The notes under the pieces: generated by a model
Told to the model about the DNA's origin: nothing
Database searches by the model: none
Seen by the model: only the letters and a program-made list of their open reading frames with translations
Program-made: the position numbers and the translations under genes
Assembly: GCA_030263455.1 (NCBI GenBank)
Contig: SZOZ01000007.1
Span: 1-64,000, forward strand
Length of the DNA stretch: 64,000 nucleotides
Reading direction: 5' to 3'
Origin: Synechococcales cyanobacterium CNB
Lineage (GTDB): Bacteria > Planctomycetota > Phycisphaerae > Phycisphaerales > UBA1924
In this document: positions 51,858 through 59,839 of the stretch, in pieces
Layout of the letters: each line of letters starts with the position of its first letter
How positions within the stretch are numbered: the first letter of the stretch is position 1

Positions 51858-53011
51858 ACGTCACGCACTACTTCCACCGGCTGCGGCTGGAAGGCGGCGG
51901 GCCGGTACGCGGCGTGCTCGACCTGTCCGCCGCCCTCCACGCACGCGGACACCGCGTCACCATCCTCACCTGCGACGCCTCCGACGCTCCCGACGACTGG
52001 AAACACGAGAACGCCTCCTCGCCGCGCGTGCTCACGCTCCCGCCCGCCGGCCTGCCGGGCGGGCTGTTCACGCCCTCGCAGGCGAGGCGCCTCGACGACG
52101 CGCTCCAGGGAAGCGACGTGGTCCACCTCCACGGCGTCTGGACACCATCGAACGTGCAGGTCGCCTCCGCCTGCCGGCGCGCAGGCATCCCCTACGTCTG
52201 GAGCATCCGCGGAACACTCGACGACTGGTGCATGGGAGAACGCGCCGTCAAGAAGCGGCTCTTTCTCGCCGCCGGTGCCGGCCGCTCGCTCGCCCGCGCC
52301 GCCGCCATTCACCTCACCGCCGAGGACGAACTCCGGCAGGCGAGCCGATGGTTCCCACGTGAACTCGGCGTCGTCATCCCCAACCTCCTCGACCTCGAAC
52401 CCTTCCGCTCTCTCCCCGGCCCCGGCCTCGCGCGCGAGCGCTTCGCCCAGATCGACCCCGCGCGCCCGACCGTGCTCTTCCTCAGCCGGGTCCACTACAA
52501 GAAGGGCGTTCCGCTGCTGATCGACGCCGCCGCGGACCTCATCGCGTCCGGCACGGACCTCACCGTGCTGATCGCCGGCAACGGCGAGAACGCATACCTC
52601 GACCGTCTCCGTGCGCACGCCGCTCGGCGCGGCGTCGAATCACGCGTGCATCTCGTCGGGTTCGTCTCCGGTGCGCTCAAGCTCTCGCTCTACCAGGCCG
52701 CGGACATCTTCGTCCTTCCCACCAGCCAGGAGAACTTCGGCTTCGTGCTCTTCGAGTCGCTCGCGTGCGGCACCCCCCTCGTCACCACGCGCGGCGTGGA
52801 CACCTGGCCCGAACTCGTCGAGTCCGGCGGGGGCGTCATCGCCGATGCGTCGCCGCCGGCGATCGCCGACGCGATGCGCGACCTGCTCGCCGACCGGGAC
52901 CGCCTCCGATCGATGGGCGCGTCAGGCCGCCGATGGGTCTTCGAGCGGCTCGAACCCGTCGCGATCCTCGCTCGCTTCGAGGCCATGTACGCCCGTGCCG
53001 TCGGCCGCTAG
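51854..53011 (+). CDS. Glycosyltransferase family 4 (paralogue B)
   Basis: 385 residues from ATG 51854, overlapping the previous stop. It mirrors paralogue A: VVHLHGVWTPSNVQVAS, SIRGTLDDWCM, NLLDLEPFRSLPGPG, SRVHYKKGVPLLIDAA, QENFGFVLFESLACGTPLVTT. This is a clear tandem duplication with divergence in the acceptor-facing N-terminal half. The stop (TAG 53009-53011) interlocks with that of the convergent GH56-like gene in one CTAG. Confidence 0.9.
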   Translation: MNVTHYFHRLRLEGGGPVRGVLDLSAALHARGHRVTILTCDASDAPDDWKHENASSPRVLTLPPAGLPGGLFTPSQARRLDDALQGSDVVHLHGVWTPSNVQVASACRRAGIPYVWSIRGTLDDWCMGERAVKKRLFLAAGAGRSLARAAAIHLTAEDELRQASRWFPRELGVVIPNLLDLEPFRSLPGPGLARERFAQIDPARPTVLFLSRVHYKKGVPLLIDAAADLIASGTDLTVLIAGNGENAYLDRLRAHAARRGVESRVHLVGFVSGALKLSLYQAADIFVLPTSQENFGFVLFESLACGTPLVTTRGVDTWPELVESGGGVIADASPPAIADAMRDLLADRDRLRSMGASGRRWVFERLEPVAILARFEAMYARAVGR

Positions 53012-54180
53012 CGCGCCACGCCACGCCTGCGCTCGATGTCCAGGATGATCGGCGCGAGCGTCGTGCGCACGTACGCCTGCAACTCGCGGAAACGCTCCTC
53101 GCCGTCGAGGTGGTGCCAGATCAGCACGCCGTTCGCCCCCGCCTCGGCCGGCACCTCCAGCTGCTGGCGCATGTTGACGTCGTTCACGAACGTCCGGTTG
53201 AGTTCCGGCCCGGCGGCCTGGTCGTAGCACGCCCAGATGTGGACGTACACGGGCTTACCGCGCGCTACGCGCAACGCCTCCGCCACGTTCGTCCGGATGA
53301 ACTCGCGGTTCTCCTCGGGCGTGTTTTCCGGCGCGCCCTCGCGCGGTCGCCGGTCCGCCACCGTGTACCGCGGCTGGTACACGTTCGGCGTCACCGCGTC
53401 CATCGCTTCCCACAGCCACCCCAGCGTGTCGTTCACCCTCGATGCCTCGTGCGTCAGGTCGCCGTATCCGAACACGCCCGCGGGCGTCTCGCGCCGATCG
53501 TACATGCGGCTCGGGTACCCGTAGAACGACCACTTGGCACGCGGCCGAAGCCGCTTGCACTCGTTGATCGTTGCCAGGAAAAACGTCCGCGCCGCCTCTT
53601 CCCACGTCCGCTTGAAGTATTCCCGCTGCTCGGGCCGTGACAGCCGCTGCATCAGGTCCGGCTCGCGCGACAGGAGGTAGTCGCGCCAGTCGTCGCGGTA
53701 GTCCTCGTCGCGGTCGTCCGGCCCGAGGTCGCTCGGCACGTTCGCCGTTCGCTCCCAGATCAGGTCCCACCGCTCGTAGTCGATGATCGCCAGTCCGTCG
53801 TAGTTCGGGTCCGGGATCATCCACGCCAGGTCGGACTCGATCTTCGCCACGTGCGCCTCGAGCGCGCCGGGCCTGCCGAAGACCTGGTGCAGCCCCGCGA
53901 CGGGGAAGTTGCCGAGGTGCCTCGCGTACAGGATGACCGCCCGGTCGCGCACGATCGGAGCGCCGTGGAAGTCGATCCGAGCGGACCAGTCCCGTCCCTG
54001 CCGGACCTCGCTCGGCTGTGTCGTCACCAGCCACAGGTACTCGAACCCGCCGCGAGCGCCGCCCTCCGCTGAAGGGGGGGGTGGCGCGGGCCGCGACGGC
54101 TCCGGCGTCGTCACGCACGCGCACAGCACGCTCGCAAACGCCAACGCAATCAGGCCCGCTCCGGCTCGCGGCGTGCGCAT
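53008..54180 (-). CDS. GH56 hyaluronidase-like lipoprotein (copy 1)
   Basis: 390 residues from ATG 54180. Signal with lipobox-like LCAC (Cys22), then a Pro-rich linker in which a C8 run (54074-54081 on plus) encodes PPPPS. The catalytic domain aligns by eye with GH56: VILYARHLGNFPVAGL, a LEAHVAKIESDLAWMIPDP stretch, GLAIIDYERWDLIW with the Asp134/Glu136 catalytic pair (animal IDWExW), a WSFYGYPSRMYD block, NDTLGWLWEAMDAV, and GVLIWHHL near the end. GH56 enzymes split hyaluronan or chondroitin between GlcNAc/GalNAc and uronic acid. It is predicted outer-envelope anchored. Its ribosome-binding site is paired in a hairpin. True activity untested. Confidence 0.72.
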   Translation of the reverse strand: MRTPRAGAGLIALAFASVLCACVTTPEPSRPAPPPPSAEGGARGGFEYLWLVTTQPSEVRQGRDWSARIDFHGAPIVRDRAVILYARHLGNFPVAGLHQVFGRPGALEAHVAKIESDLAWMIPDPNYDGLAIIDYERWDLIWERTANVPSDLGPDDRDEDYRDDWRDYLLSREPDLMQRLSRPEQREYFKRTWEEAARTFFLATINECKRLRPRAKWSFYGYPSRMYDRRETPAGVFGYGDLTHEASRVNDTLGWLWEAMDAVTPNVYQPRYTVADRRPREGAPENTPEENREFIRTNVAEALRVARGKPVYVHIWACYDQAAGPELNRTFVNDVNMRQQLEVPAEAGANGVLIWHHLDGEERFRELQAYVRTTLAPIILDIERRRGVAR

Positions 54181-54184
54181 GAGA

Positions 54185-54219
54185 ACTCCCCGGGGCCTCG
54201 TGATCGTGCCCCGGGGAGT
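54185..54219 (-). promoter_or_regulatory. 12-bp hairpin covering the ribosome-binding site of GH56 copy 1
   Basis: ACTCCCCGGGGC and GCCCCGGGGAGT form perfect 12-base arms with an 11-base loop. The right arm contains GGGGAG, the ribosome-binding site, and ends 4 bases before the ATG at 54180. The 54248 stop lies 28 bases upstream. No T-run follows, so a translational switch or weak terminator is possible. Confidence 0.65.
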
Positions 54220-54247
54220 GATAGGCCTCGCAAACGGGCCGCACCGC

Positions 54248-55600
54248 CTACGGCCGCTCGTTCCGCCCGCCGGGGTTCCGGTTGTCCCTCGGCTTCTGGA
54301 CCGCCCCACGACCCTCGTTCCCGCCGCCACGGGAGTTGTTCAGCCTGTCGGCGGGTGGCGGCGGGGGCGCATCGGCGTCGTCGCCCACGGAGCCGTCGCC
54401 CTCGCCCTGGTCGCCCTGGTCGCTCCCGTCACCCTTTCCATCGCCGGAGCCGCCGTCGCCCCCGGCCTTGCCGTCGCCCCCCTCGTACAGCCCGTACGTC
54501 AGCATGATGTCCGCGAGCGTCGGGATGAACATGCGGTCGAAGTACGCCTGCTCGCTCAGGTAGTCCGCCTCGTTGAGCAGGTTGCCCCACAGCACCACGC
54601 CGTCCGCACCCGCGAGGTACGGCACCTCGAACTGGTTGCGCAAGTTGATCTCGTTCAGGAACTCGTAGAATCGGCATCCCTTGTTCGGCGTGTGGTACCG
54701 AAGCCACGACACCGCATAGACGGGCTTGCCCTTGCCCAGCCGCCGCGCTTCCGCGACGTTCGAACGCAGGAACTCGCGGTCCTCCTCCCTCGACGCCTCC
54801 TGGTTCGGGCAATGGCTCGGCTCGCCCGCGAGCAGTGTGTAACGCGGCGCGTAGTACGACGGGAAGAGCGCATCGACCGCTTCCCACATCCACCGAAGCC
54901 TGTCGTTGATCTGCGAGGCCCGGTGCGTGTGATCGCCGTAGCCGATCACGTTCTTCGGCGTGTCGGTCTGGTGCTTGAATATCTTGCTCGGGTACCCGTA
55001 GAACCCCCACTTCGCCTTCGGCCGCATCTCCTGGCAGAGCCGGAGCGTCGCCAGGTAGAAGTCCGCGCACGCCTGCTCGTAGGTGTCTCGCAGGAAGTCC
55101 TCCTGCTCCGAGGGGCTCATCGACTTGAAGTGCGGGTACGTCATGAGGACGTGATCGCGCCAGTCGTCCTTGAAGTCGCGGTCCTCCGCGTCCGGCCCGA
55201 GCGGGCTGGGCACGTTCGGTGTGCGGTCCCACTCGCAACGCCAGATCTCGTAGTCGATGATCGCAACGCCGCTGAAGTCCGGGTTCGGCACGAACTTGTC
55301 CACCGCCCACGCCACGCGCGCGAGGTGGTCCTGCATGTAGGTCGGGGTCGAGTAGACCATGTGCACACCGGCCCGCGGGAAGTTGCCGAGGTGGTGCTGG
55401 TACAGGATGACCGCCTCACGGTCCATCAACCAGTCGTCGAACTGGAGCTGCGAACCCCAGTCGTTCCCCTGCTGCCGGTCGTCCCCGCCCGTCGTGTAGC
55501 AGAGGTAGTACCTGAACGCGTCGCTCTGCGCGAGCGCTTGCACGCTCGTCGCAAGCCCGACCGTCAGAGCCGCAGCGACCAGTCTCCATGTACGATTCAT
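54248..55600 (-). CDS. GH56 hyaluronidase-like secreted protein (copy 2)
   Basis: 450 residues, GGAGGAGG upstream. Signal peptide 1-24 ending ALAQ. GH56-like blocks: AVILYQHHLGNFPRAGVH, MQDHLARVAWAVDKFVPNPDF, GVAIIDYEIW with catalytic Asp116/Glu118, ADFYLATLRLCQEMRP, KWGFYGYPS, NDRLRWMWEAVDALFPSYY and GADGVVLWGNL. The C-terminal ~75 residues are a disordered Gly/Asp/Ser then Pro/Asn/Arg tail (GGDGKAGGDGGSGDGKGDGS...), possibly for surface adhesion. It lies head-to-tail upstream of copy 1, roughly 35-40 % identical by eye, and so is an old duplication. The pair lies amid the sulfated-polysaccharide genes. Confidence 0.75.
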   Translation of the reverse strand: MNRTWRLVAAALTVGLATSVQALAQSDAFRYYLCYTTGGDDRQQGNDWGSQLQFDDWLMDREAVILYQHHLGNFPRAGVHMVYSTPTYMQDHLARVAWAVDKFVPNPDFSGVAIIDYEIWRCEWDRTPNVPSPLGPDAEDRDFKDDWRDHVLMTYPHFKSMSPSEQEDFLRDTYEQACADFYLATLRLCQEMRPKAKWGFYGYPSKIFKHQTDTPKNVIGYGDHTHRASQINDRLRWMWEAVDALFPSYYAPRYTLLAGEPSHCPNQEASREEDREFLRSNVAEARRLGKGKPVYAVSWLRYHTPNKGCRFYEFLNEINLRNQFEVPYLAGADGVVLWGNLLNEADYLSEQAYFDRMFIPTLADIMLTYGLYEGGDGKAGGDGGSGDGKGDGSDQGDQGEGDGSVGDDADAPPPPPADRLNNSRGGGNEGRGAVQKPRDNRNPGGRNERP

Positions 55601-55746
55601 CGTGTGCCTCCTCCGTCGTTCCAGCCGGCAGTGTGGAGCCGTGTGTCGCTTCTATCCTCCGTATCGACCCACGCCCCGGCGAGCATCGGAACGCGAAAGA
55701 TGGAAAGCCGGTTCGGACGATGTGGGATGGGCAAGGCCTGACGATC

Positions 55747-56748
55747 ATGACGGATGCACCGACCGCGACGCCACGCCCGTTCTCGTCTCAGCGGCGCCGG
55801 CGGGTCGCACGCACGCTGCTCGCCTCGGGCATCCTCTGCGCCGGCGCGGCCTCGATGTTCCCGGGCCTCGGCTGGCTGCCAGGCATGATCGCCGAGATCG
55901 CGGCCCAGGCCCTCCTCGTCTCGCTGCCTTTCGCCGTGGTCTGGGCCGTCCGTCGCCGCTGGGCGTGCGCCGCAGCCTCCTCCGTCGCGTGTGTGCTGCT
56001 CGCGTCCGCGCTGCTCCAGCCGCGCGCCCCGTTCACACCCGGCAGCGGAGAGAAGACCATACGCGTTCTTGCGCTCAACGGCGGTCCCGAGAACGAGCAC
56101 CCCGACGAACTCCTCAAACTCCTCACCTTCGTCAAGGCCGAGGTCGTTGCACTGGTCGAGCCGAATCCGGGCCTCGTCCGCGGCATCCGACGCCACGGCG
56201 CGCTCGACGCCTCGTTCCCGCACGGTGCGGCCCGCGGGCCGGTCTCGCACCTCACCTCCTGGAGGCTCGTCCTCAGCGAGTTTCCAGTCCTCGACACCGA
56301 CGAGAACAGGACCGTCAAAGACCTCCTTTCCGTCGTCGTGCGCCACCCCTCGGGCGAGTTCGGCATGGTCGTCGTCCACCCTTCATCGCCGCGATCGCCC
56401 TCGCGGTGGCGCGAGGGGAACGAACTCATCGACCGCGCTCTCTCCGAAGCGAGGCGTCTCGAATCGCAGGGCTACCCGACCCTCATCATCGGCGACCTCA
56501 ACAGCACACCCACGGGCCACCGCTCCCGGCTGCTGGCCCGCGGCGGCTACCTCCGCTGCAAGCCGCTCCGTGCGCCGATCGGAACCTTCCCCGCCTGGTC
56601 CGTCTGGCCCGCGATGGCCGCCATCGACGACGCCTGCGCGTCGCCCGGATGGCGGGTGCGCTCGTGGCGCACCATCCGCGGCGGCGGCTCGGACCACCGC
56701 GGCGTGCTCATCGAACTTGTCATTCCCCCTCGGCCGGCTCCTCGCTGA
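55747..56748 (+). CDS. Membrane-anchored endonuclease/exonuclease/phosphatase-fold protein
   Basis: 333 residues. Three N-terminal hydrophobic helices (about 25-95), then an EEP-fold domain (about 105-330) with VLALNGGPENEHPDELL, IIGDLNSTPTG (catalytic Asp/Asn) and GGGSDHRGVLIEL (catalytic His). Such membrane-anchored EEP proteins act on phosphodiesters outside the cell; substrate unknown. It overlaps the 3' end of the flippase gene on the other strand by 29 bases. Confidence 0.8.
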   Translation: MTDAPTATPRPFSSQRRRRVARTLLASGILCAGAASMFPGLGWLPGMIAEIAAQALLVSLPFAVVWAVRRRWACAAASSVACVLLASALLQPRAPFTPGSGEKTIRVLALNGGPENEHPDELLKLLTFVKAEVVALVEPNPGLVRGIRRHGALDASFPHGAARGPVSHLTSWRLVLSEFPVLDTDENRTVKDLLSVVVRHPSGEFGMVVVHPSSPRSPSRWREGNELIDRALSEARRLESQGYPTLIIGDLNSTPTGHRSRLLARGGYLRCKPLRAPIGTFPAWSVWPAMAAIDDACASPGWRVRSWRTIRGGGSDHRGVLIELVIPPRPAPR

Positions 56749-58372
56749 TCGACGCCGGATCTTCCACGCGCCGGTCGGACCGGTGTCCCCTCCCCTTGCC
56801 CGCGCGCCGGCGCACCAACTGGACCACCCGCGCCCGCTCGTCCCGGGCCAGCACGATCCACCACGAGAGGAGCGCGTACACCGCCCCGTACGCACCCATC
56901 ACGCCGAACAGGTGCGCGAGCGTCCACCGGCCGATGAAACCCAACGCGAGCAGGTACACCGGCGACGCCAGGGCCGTCGCCAGCGCGGGCCTCAGCAGCG
57001 GGCGGAGCATGTTCACCCACCGCGTCTTCAGGCACCGCGCCGCGATGATCGGCAGCGCGCCCATGTACGCCACCGAGATCACGATCGCGTACGAGAGCGC
57101 GGGCGAATCGAAGTCCGACACGAACCACCCGGCGTCGCGCGGCGGGAGCAGGTACACCAGCGCGATCACCACCAGCGGGTTCAGCAGCCCCGCTCCCAGC
57201 AGCAGCGGCGCGTAACGCCGCACGTGCCCGGCCCCGTAGAGAATGCGCATCCACCCGTCCGCGATGGCCCGCGCGGTGATGCCGATCGCCAGGATCCGCA
57301 CGAGGTTCACCGCGAGCGGAATGTCCGCAGCCGGGTCCGGGAGACGCTTGCCGACCCAGAGCCGGATGATCGGATCCGCCAGCAGCACCACCAGCAGCCC
57401 CGCCGGCAGGCCCACGAAGGCGTGCAGACGCGTCGAGTGCCGGTTGAGCGCGTTGACACCCCCCCCTTCTTCTCGCGTCGAAATGCGCGTCGACACCGCG
57501 TCCAGCCCGTCCGTCATCCCGCCCGTCAGCATCCGAACGTAGGAGGTCAGCCGGATCGCAACCGTGAAGATGCCGTTCGCGAACGATCCGAAGAACAGGT
57601 TCATCAGCAACTGATCGATCCGGATGTGCAGGTTCGTCGCCACCACGACCACCGCGTTCCACCCCGCCGTGGAGAGGATCGATCGCGCTCCCTCACGCGA
57701 TGCCTGCCCGGGCCTGGGCACGATCCTCGGCTCGAACCCCGCCATGATGACGATCGCCACGACGTGCAGCACGATCGCCATCCCCGCCGAGACCGTCGCG
57801 AACAGCGTCAGCCCCAGGCCGGGGTCGCGCACCGCGAAGGGATAGAAGATCACGAGGGCGGCCGCGAGGTGCGTCGCCCGATCCGCCGCCTGCCACGCAT
57901 TCGCCCACACCATTCGCTCGGTGACCACGAACATGTTGAACTGCGGCGCGGTGAGCACGCACATGATCGAGTACGCGCCCTGCGACACCACGACCCACCT
58001 CGCCGCCGTCGAGAGGTGCGCCGGGATGTTGAGATACGGCAGCAGGAACCACACGCCCGTGAAGACGCACGCCGCCAGCAGCGCGAGCAGGATGCTCAGC
58101 GCGACCGCCGAGTTGTAGATCACAGGGAATCGGGCCGGGTCCGGGTCGTGGTACGCTGTGCCCAGTTCCCGGATCATGCTCGAACGGACGGTCTCTCGAA
58201 ACAGGTCCGCCAGCCCGATCGTCGCCCCGATCAGCCCCCACAGGCCGAAGGCGTCCACGCCGAGGAACCGGATGAGGATCGGGACGAGGATGATCCCGAG
58301 CACGAACGTCGAGAGCAAGCGGGCGTAGTTGGCGACGATCCGCACCGCCCCGCGTCTGACCTCGCCCTTCAT
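56720..58372 (-). CDS. Wzx/MATE-type polysaccharide flippase
   Basis: 550 residues from ATG 58372; an upstream in-frame codon adds 14 implausible residues. About 14 hydrophobic helices with the MOP-superfamily pattern (FVLGIILVPILIRFLGVDAFGLWGL; LMNLFFGSFANGIF), then a charged cytoplasmic tail. It flips lipid-linked oligosaccharide repeats. Its position behind a ligase/polymerase-like gene is standard for Wzx/Wzy systems. A C8 run (57459-57466 on plus) sits in a cytoplasmic loop (EEGGGVNAL) near the middle. Confidence 0.88.
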   Translation of the reverse strand: MKGEVRRGAVRIVANYARLLSTFVLGIILVPILIRFLGVDAFGLWGLIGATIGLADLFRETVRSSMIRELGTAYHDPDPARFPVIYNSAVALSILLALLAACVFTGVWFLLPYLNIPAHLSTAARWVVVSQGAYSIMCVLTAPQFNMFVVTERMVWANAWQAADRATHLAAALVIFYPFAVRDPGLGLTLFATVSAGMAIVLHVVAIVIMAGFEPRIVPRPGQASREGARSILSTAGWNAVVVVATNLHIRIDQLLMNLFFGSFANGIFTVAIRLTSYVRMLTGGMTDGLDAVSTRISTREEGGGVNALNRHSTRLHAFVGLPAGLLVVLLADPIIRLWVGKRLPDPAADIPLAVNLVRILAIGITARAIADGWMRILYGAGHVRRYAPLLLGAGLLNPLVVIALVYLLPPRDAGWFVSDFDSPALSYAIVISVAYMGALPIIAARCLKTRWVNMLRPLLRPALATALASPVYLLALGFIGRWTLAHLFGVMGAYGAVYALLSWWIVLARDERARVVQLVRRRAGKGRGHRSDRRVEDPASISEEPAEGE

Positions 58373-58406
58373 ACGCCCTCGGCTCCCGCGTCCTGCCCGC
58401 CCGTGC

Positions 58407-59741
58407 TCACGCACCTGCCGCCGGCTCGAACTCGCCGTGCGACTCGGCCTCCGCCTCCGCCACCTGCCGTTGGTACGCCTCCCACGCCGCCAGGTCGTTG
58501 CGGTACAACTCCGGGATGCGGTCTAGCAGCGACAGCCCGATGCCGAGGACGACCGCGCCCAGGTTCGCCCCTGTGAACGAGCCGGACTCGAACAGCCCGT
58601 GCGCGAACACCGCGGCGATGATCGCCAGCGACAGGTGGGCCATCGGGATCTCGTAGCGCGACGACAGCGCGAAACGCCACAGCCGCAGGCACCTGAACCC
58701 GATGAACGTCAGCGTCAGGAGCAGCGCGAGGATGCCCGCGATCCCGGTCTCGGCCGCCGTCTGGAAGTAGATCGAGTGCATGTTCGCGGTCGAGCCTTCC
58801 AGCGAGGCCTCGTACTGGAAGATCCACCCCTTCCCCACCAGCGGCGACTCGATGAAGTGGTTCCAGGCCTTGTTCCAGACCTCCTCGCGCGTCTCCAGCG
58901 TCACCGTGCCGAGACGCTCGGTCGTGCCGATGTCGAAGATCTGGAACATCGCGTAGCCCGCGACCGCAGCCCCGATCGCCAGCGTCACCAGCAGTCCGGG
59001 TCGCTTCACCACCGGCATCCCCAGGATCGTGCACCCGACCACAGCGTACCCCGCCGCGCCGCGGCTGCCGCAGTACAGGATGAGCACGGCCAGGAAGAAG
59101 AGCGTGCCCGCCGCCAGGAGCTTCCACAAACGCGACCTGTCGTAGAGCAGGATGTACGTCGTGAAGATCGACATGGGCGCGACCGTCTGCCCCAGCCGGT
59201 TCGGGTTCAAATCCCAGGGCATGAAGCGGCCGATCCGGTTCAGCGCGCCGGGGTCCGTCACCAGCCGCAGGATCATGAACGCGGTGAACGCCGCCGTCGC
59301 CAGCATCACCACCCGCAGGCACCGGGTGATGAACGTTCGGGAATCCGTCACGCTGTAGCCGGTCATCAGCCCCGCGAGGACCGTCACCACCCAAAGACCC
59401 TTGTACTTCAGGGCCGCCATCGGCAACTCGCTGTACAGCCCGGCGCAGGCGTACATCGTCGCGAACGTCAGGAAGACCGCCCCGGCCGGACGCAGCATGT
59501 AGATGCGGGCCACGAAGAAGCCGAGCACGATTGTCAGCAGCGTCAGGTAGACCCGGACGTACTTCAGCCCGCCGACGAGCGGCAACTTCGGCGCGGCCGA
59601 GAGCGGCGCGACCACGAAGTACGCCGCCGAGAGCAGGAACAGCAGGTTCACCCGGCGCGCGATGATGAACAACGCCACGTGCGCGATGATCCCGACAATC
59701 ACCAGCCCCGCGAGAAGACCGAAGTCCATGGTGGCGAACAT
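58407..59741 (-). CDS. O-antigen ligase / Wzy-type polymerase-like protein
   Basis: 444 residues, about 12 helices. A long extracytoplasmic loop before the end holds the Wzy_C/WaaL-type motif region (FIESPLVGKGWIFQYEASLEGSTANMHSIYFQTAAETG), including the conserved His of NMHS. It would polymerise or ligate polysaccharide repeats. It lies upstream of the flippase gene with a 34-base gap and downstream of the sulfotransferase pair. AGAGGATCGC precedes the ATG. Confidence 0.85.
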   Translation of the reverse strand: MFATMDFGLLAGLVIVGIIAHVALFIIARRVNLLFLLSAAYFVVAPLSAAPKLPLVGGLKYVRVYLTLLTIVLGFFVARIYMLRPAGAVFLTFATMYACAGLYSELPMAALKYKGLWVVTVLAGLMTGYSVTDSRTFITRCLRVVMLATAAFTAFMILRLVTDPGALNRIGRFMPWDLNPNRLGQTVAPMSIFTTYILLYDRSRLWKLLAAGTLFFLAVLILYCGSRGAAGYAVVGCTILGMPVVKRPGLLVTLAIGAAVAGYAMFQIFDIGTTERLGTVTLETREEVWNKAWNHFIESPLVGKGWIFQYEASLEGSTANMHSIYFQTAAETGIAGILALLLTLTFIGFRCLRLWRFALSSRYEIPMAHLSLAIIAAVFAHGLFESGSFTGANLGAVVLGIGLSLLDRIPELYRNDLAAWEAYQRQVAEAEAESHGEFEPAAGA

Positions 59742-59839
59742 GCGATCCTCTCGCGTCTGGTCGTGGCGTGTTCGGTGCCCCGAGGGGCGTGCCCGCGATG
59801 CTATCGGCCGACCACGCGGGCGGACTTCGGACGAACGCC

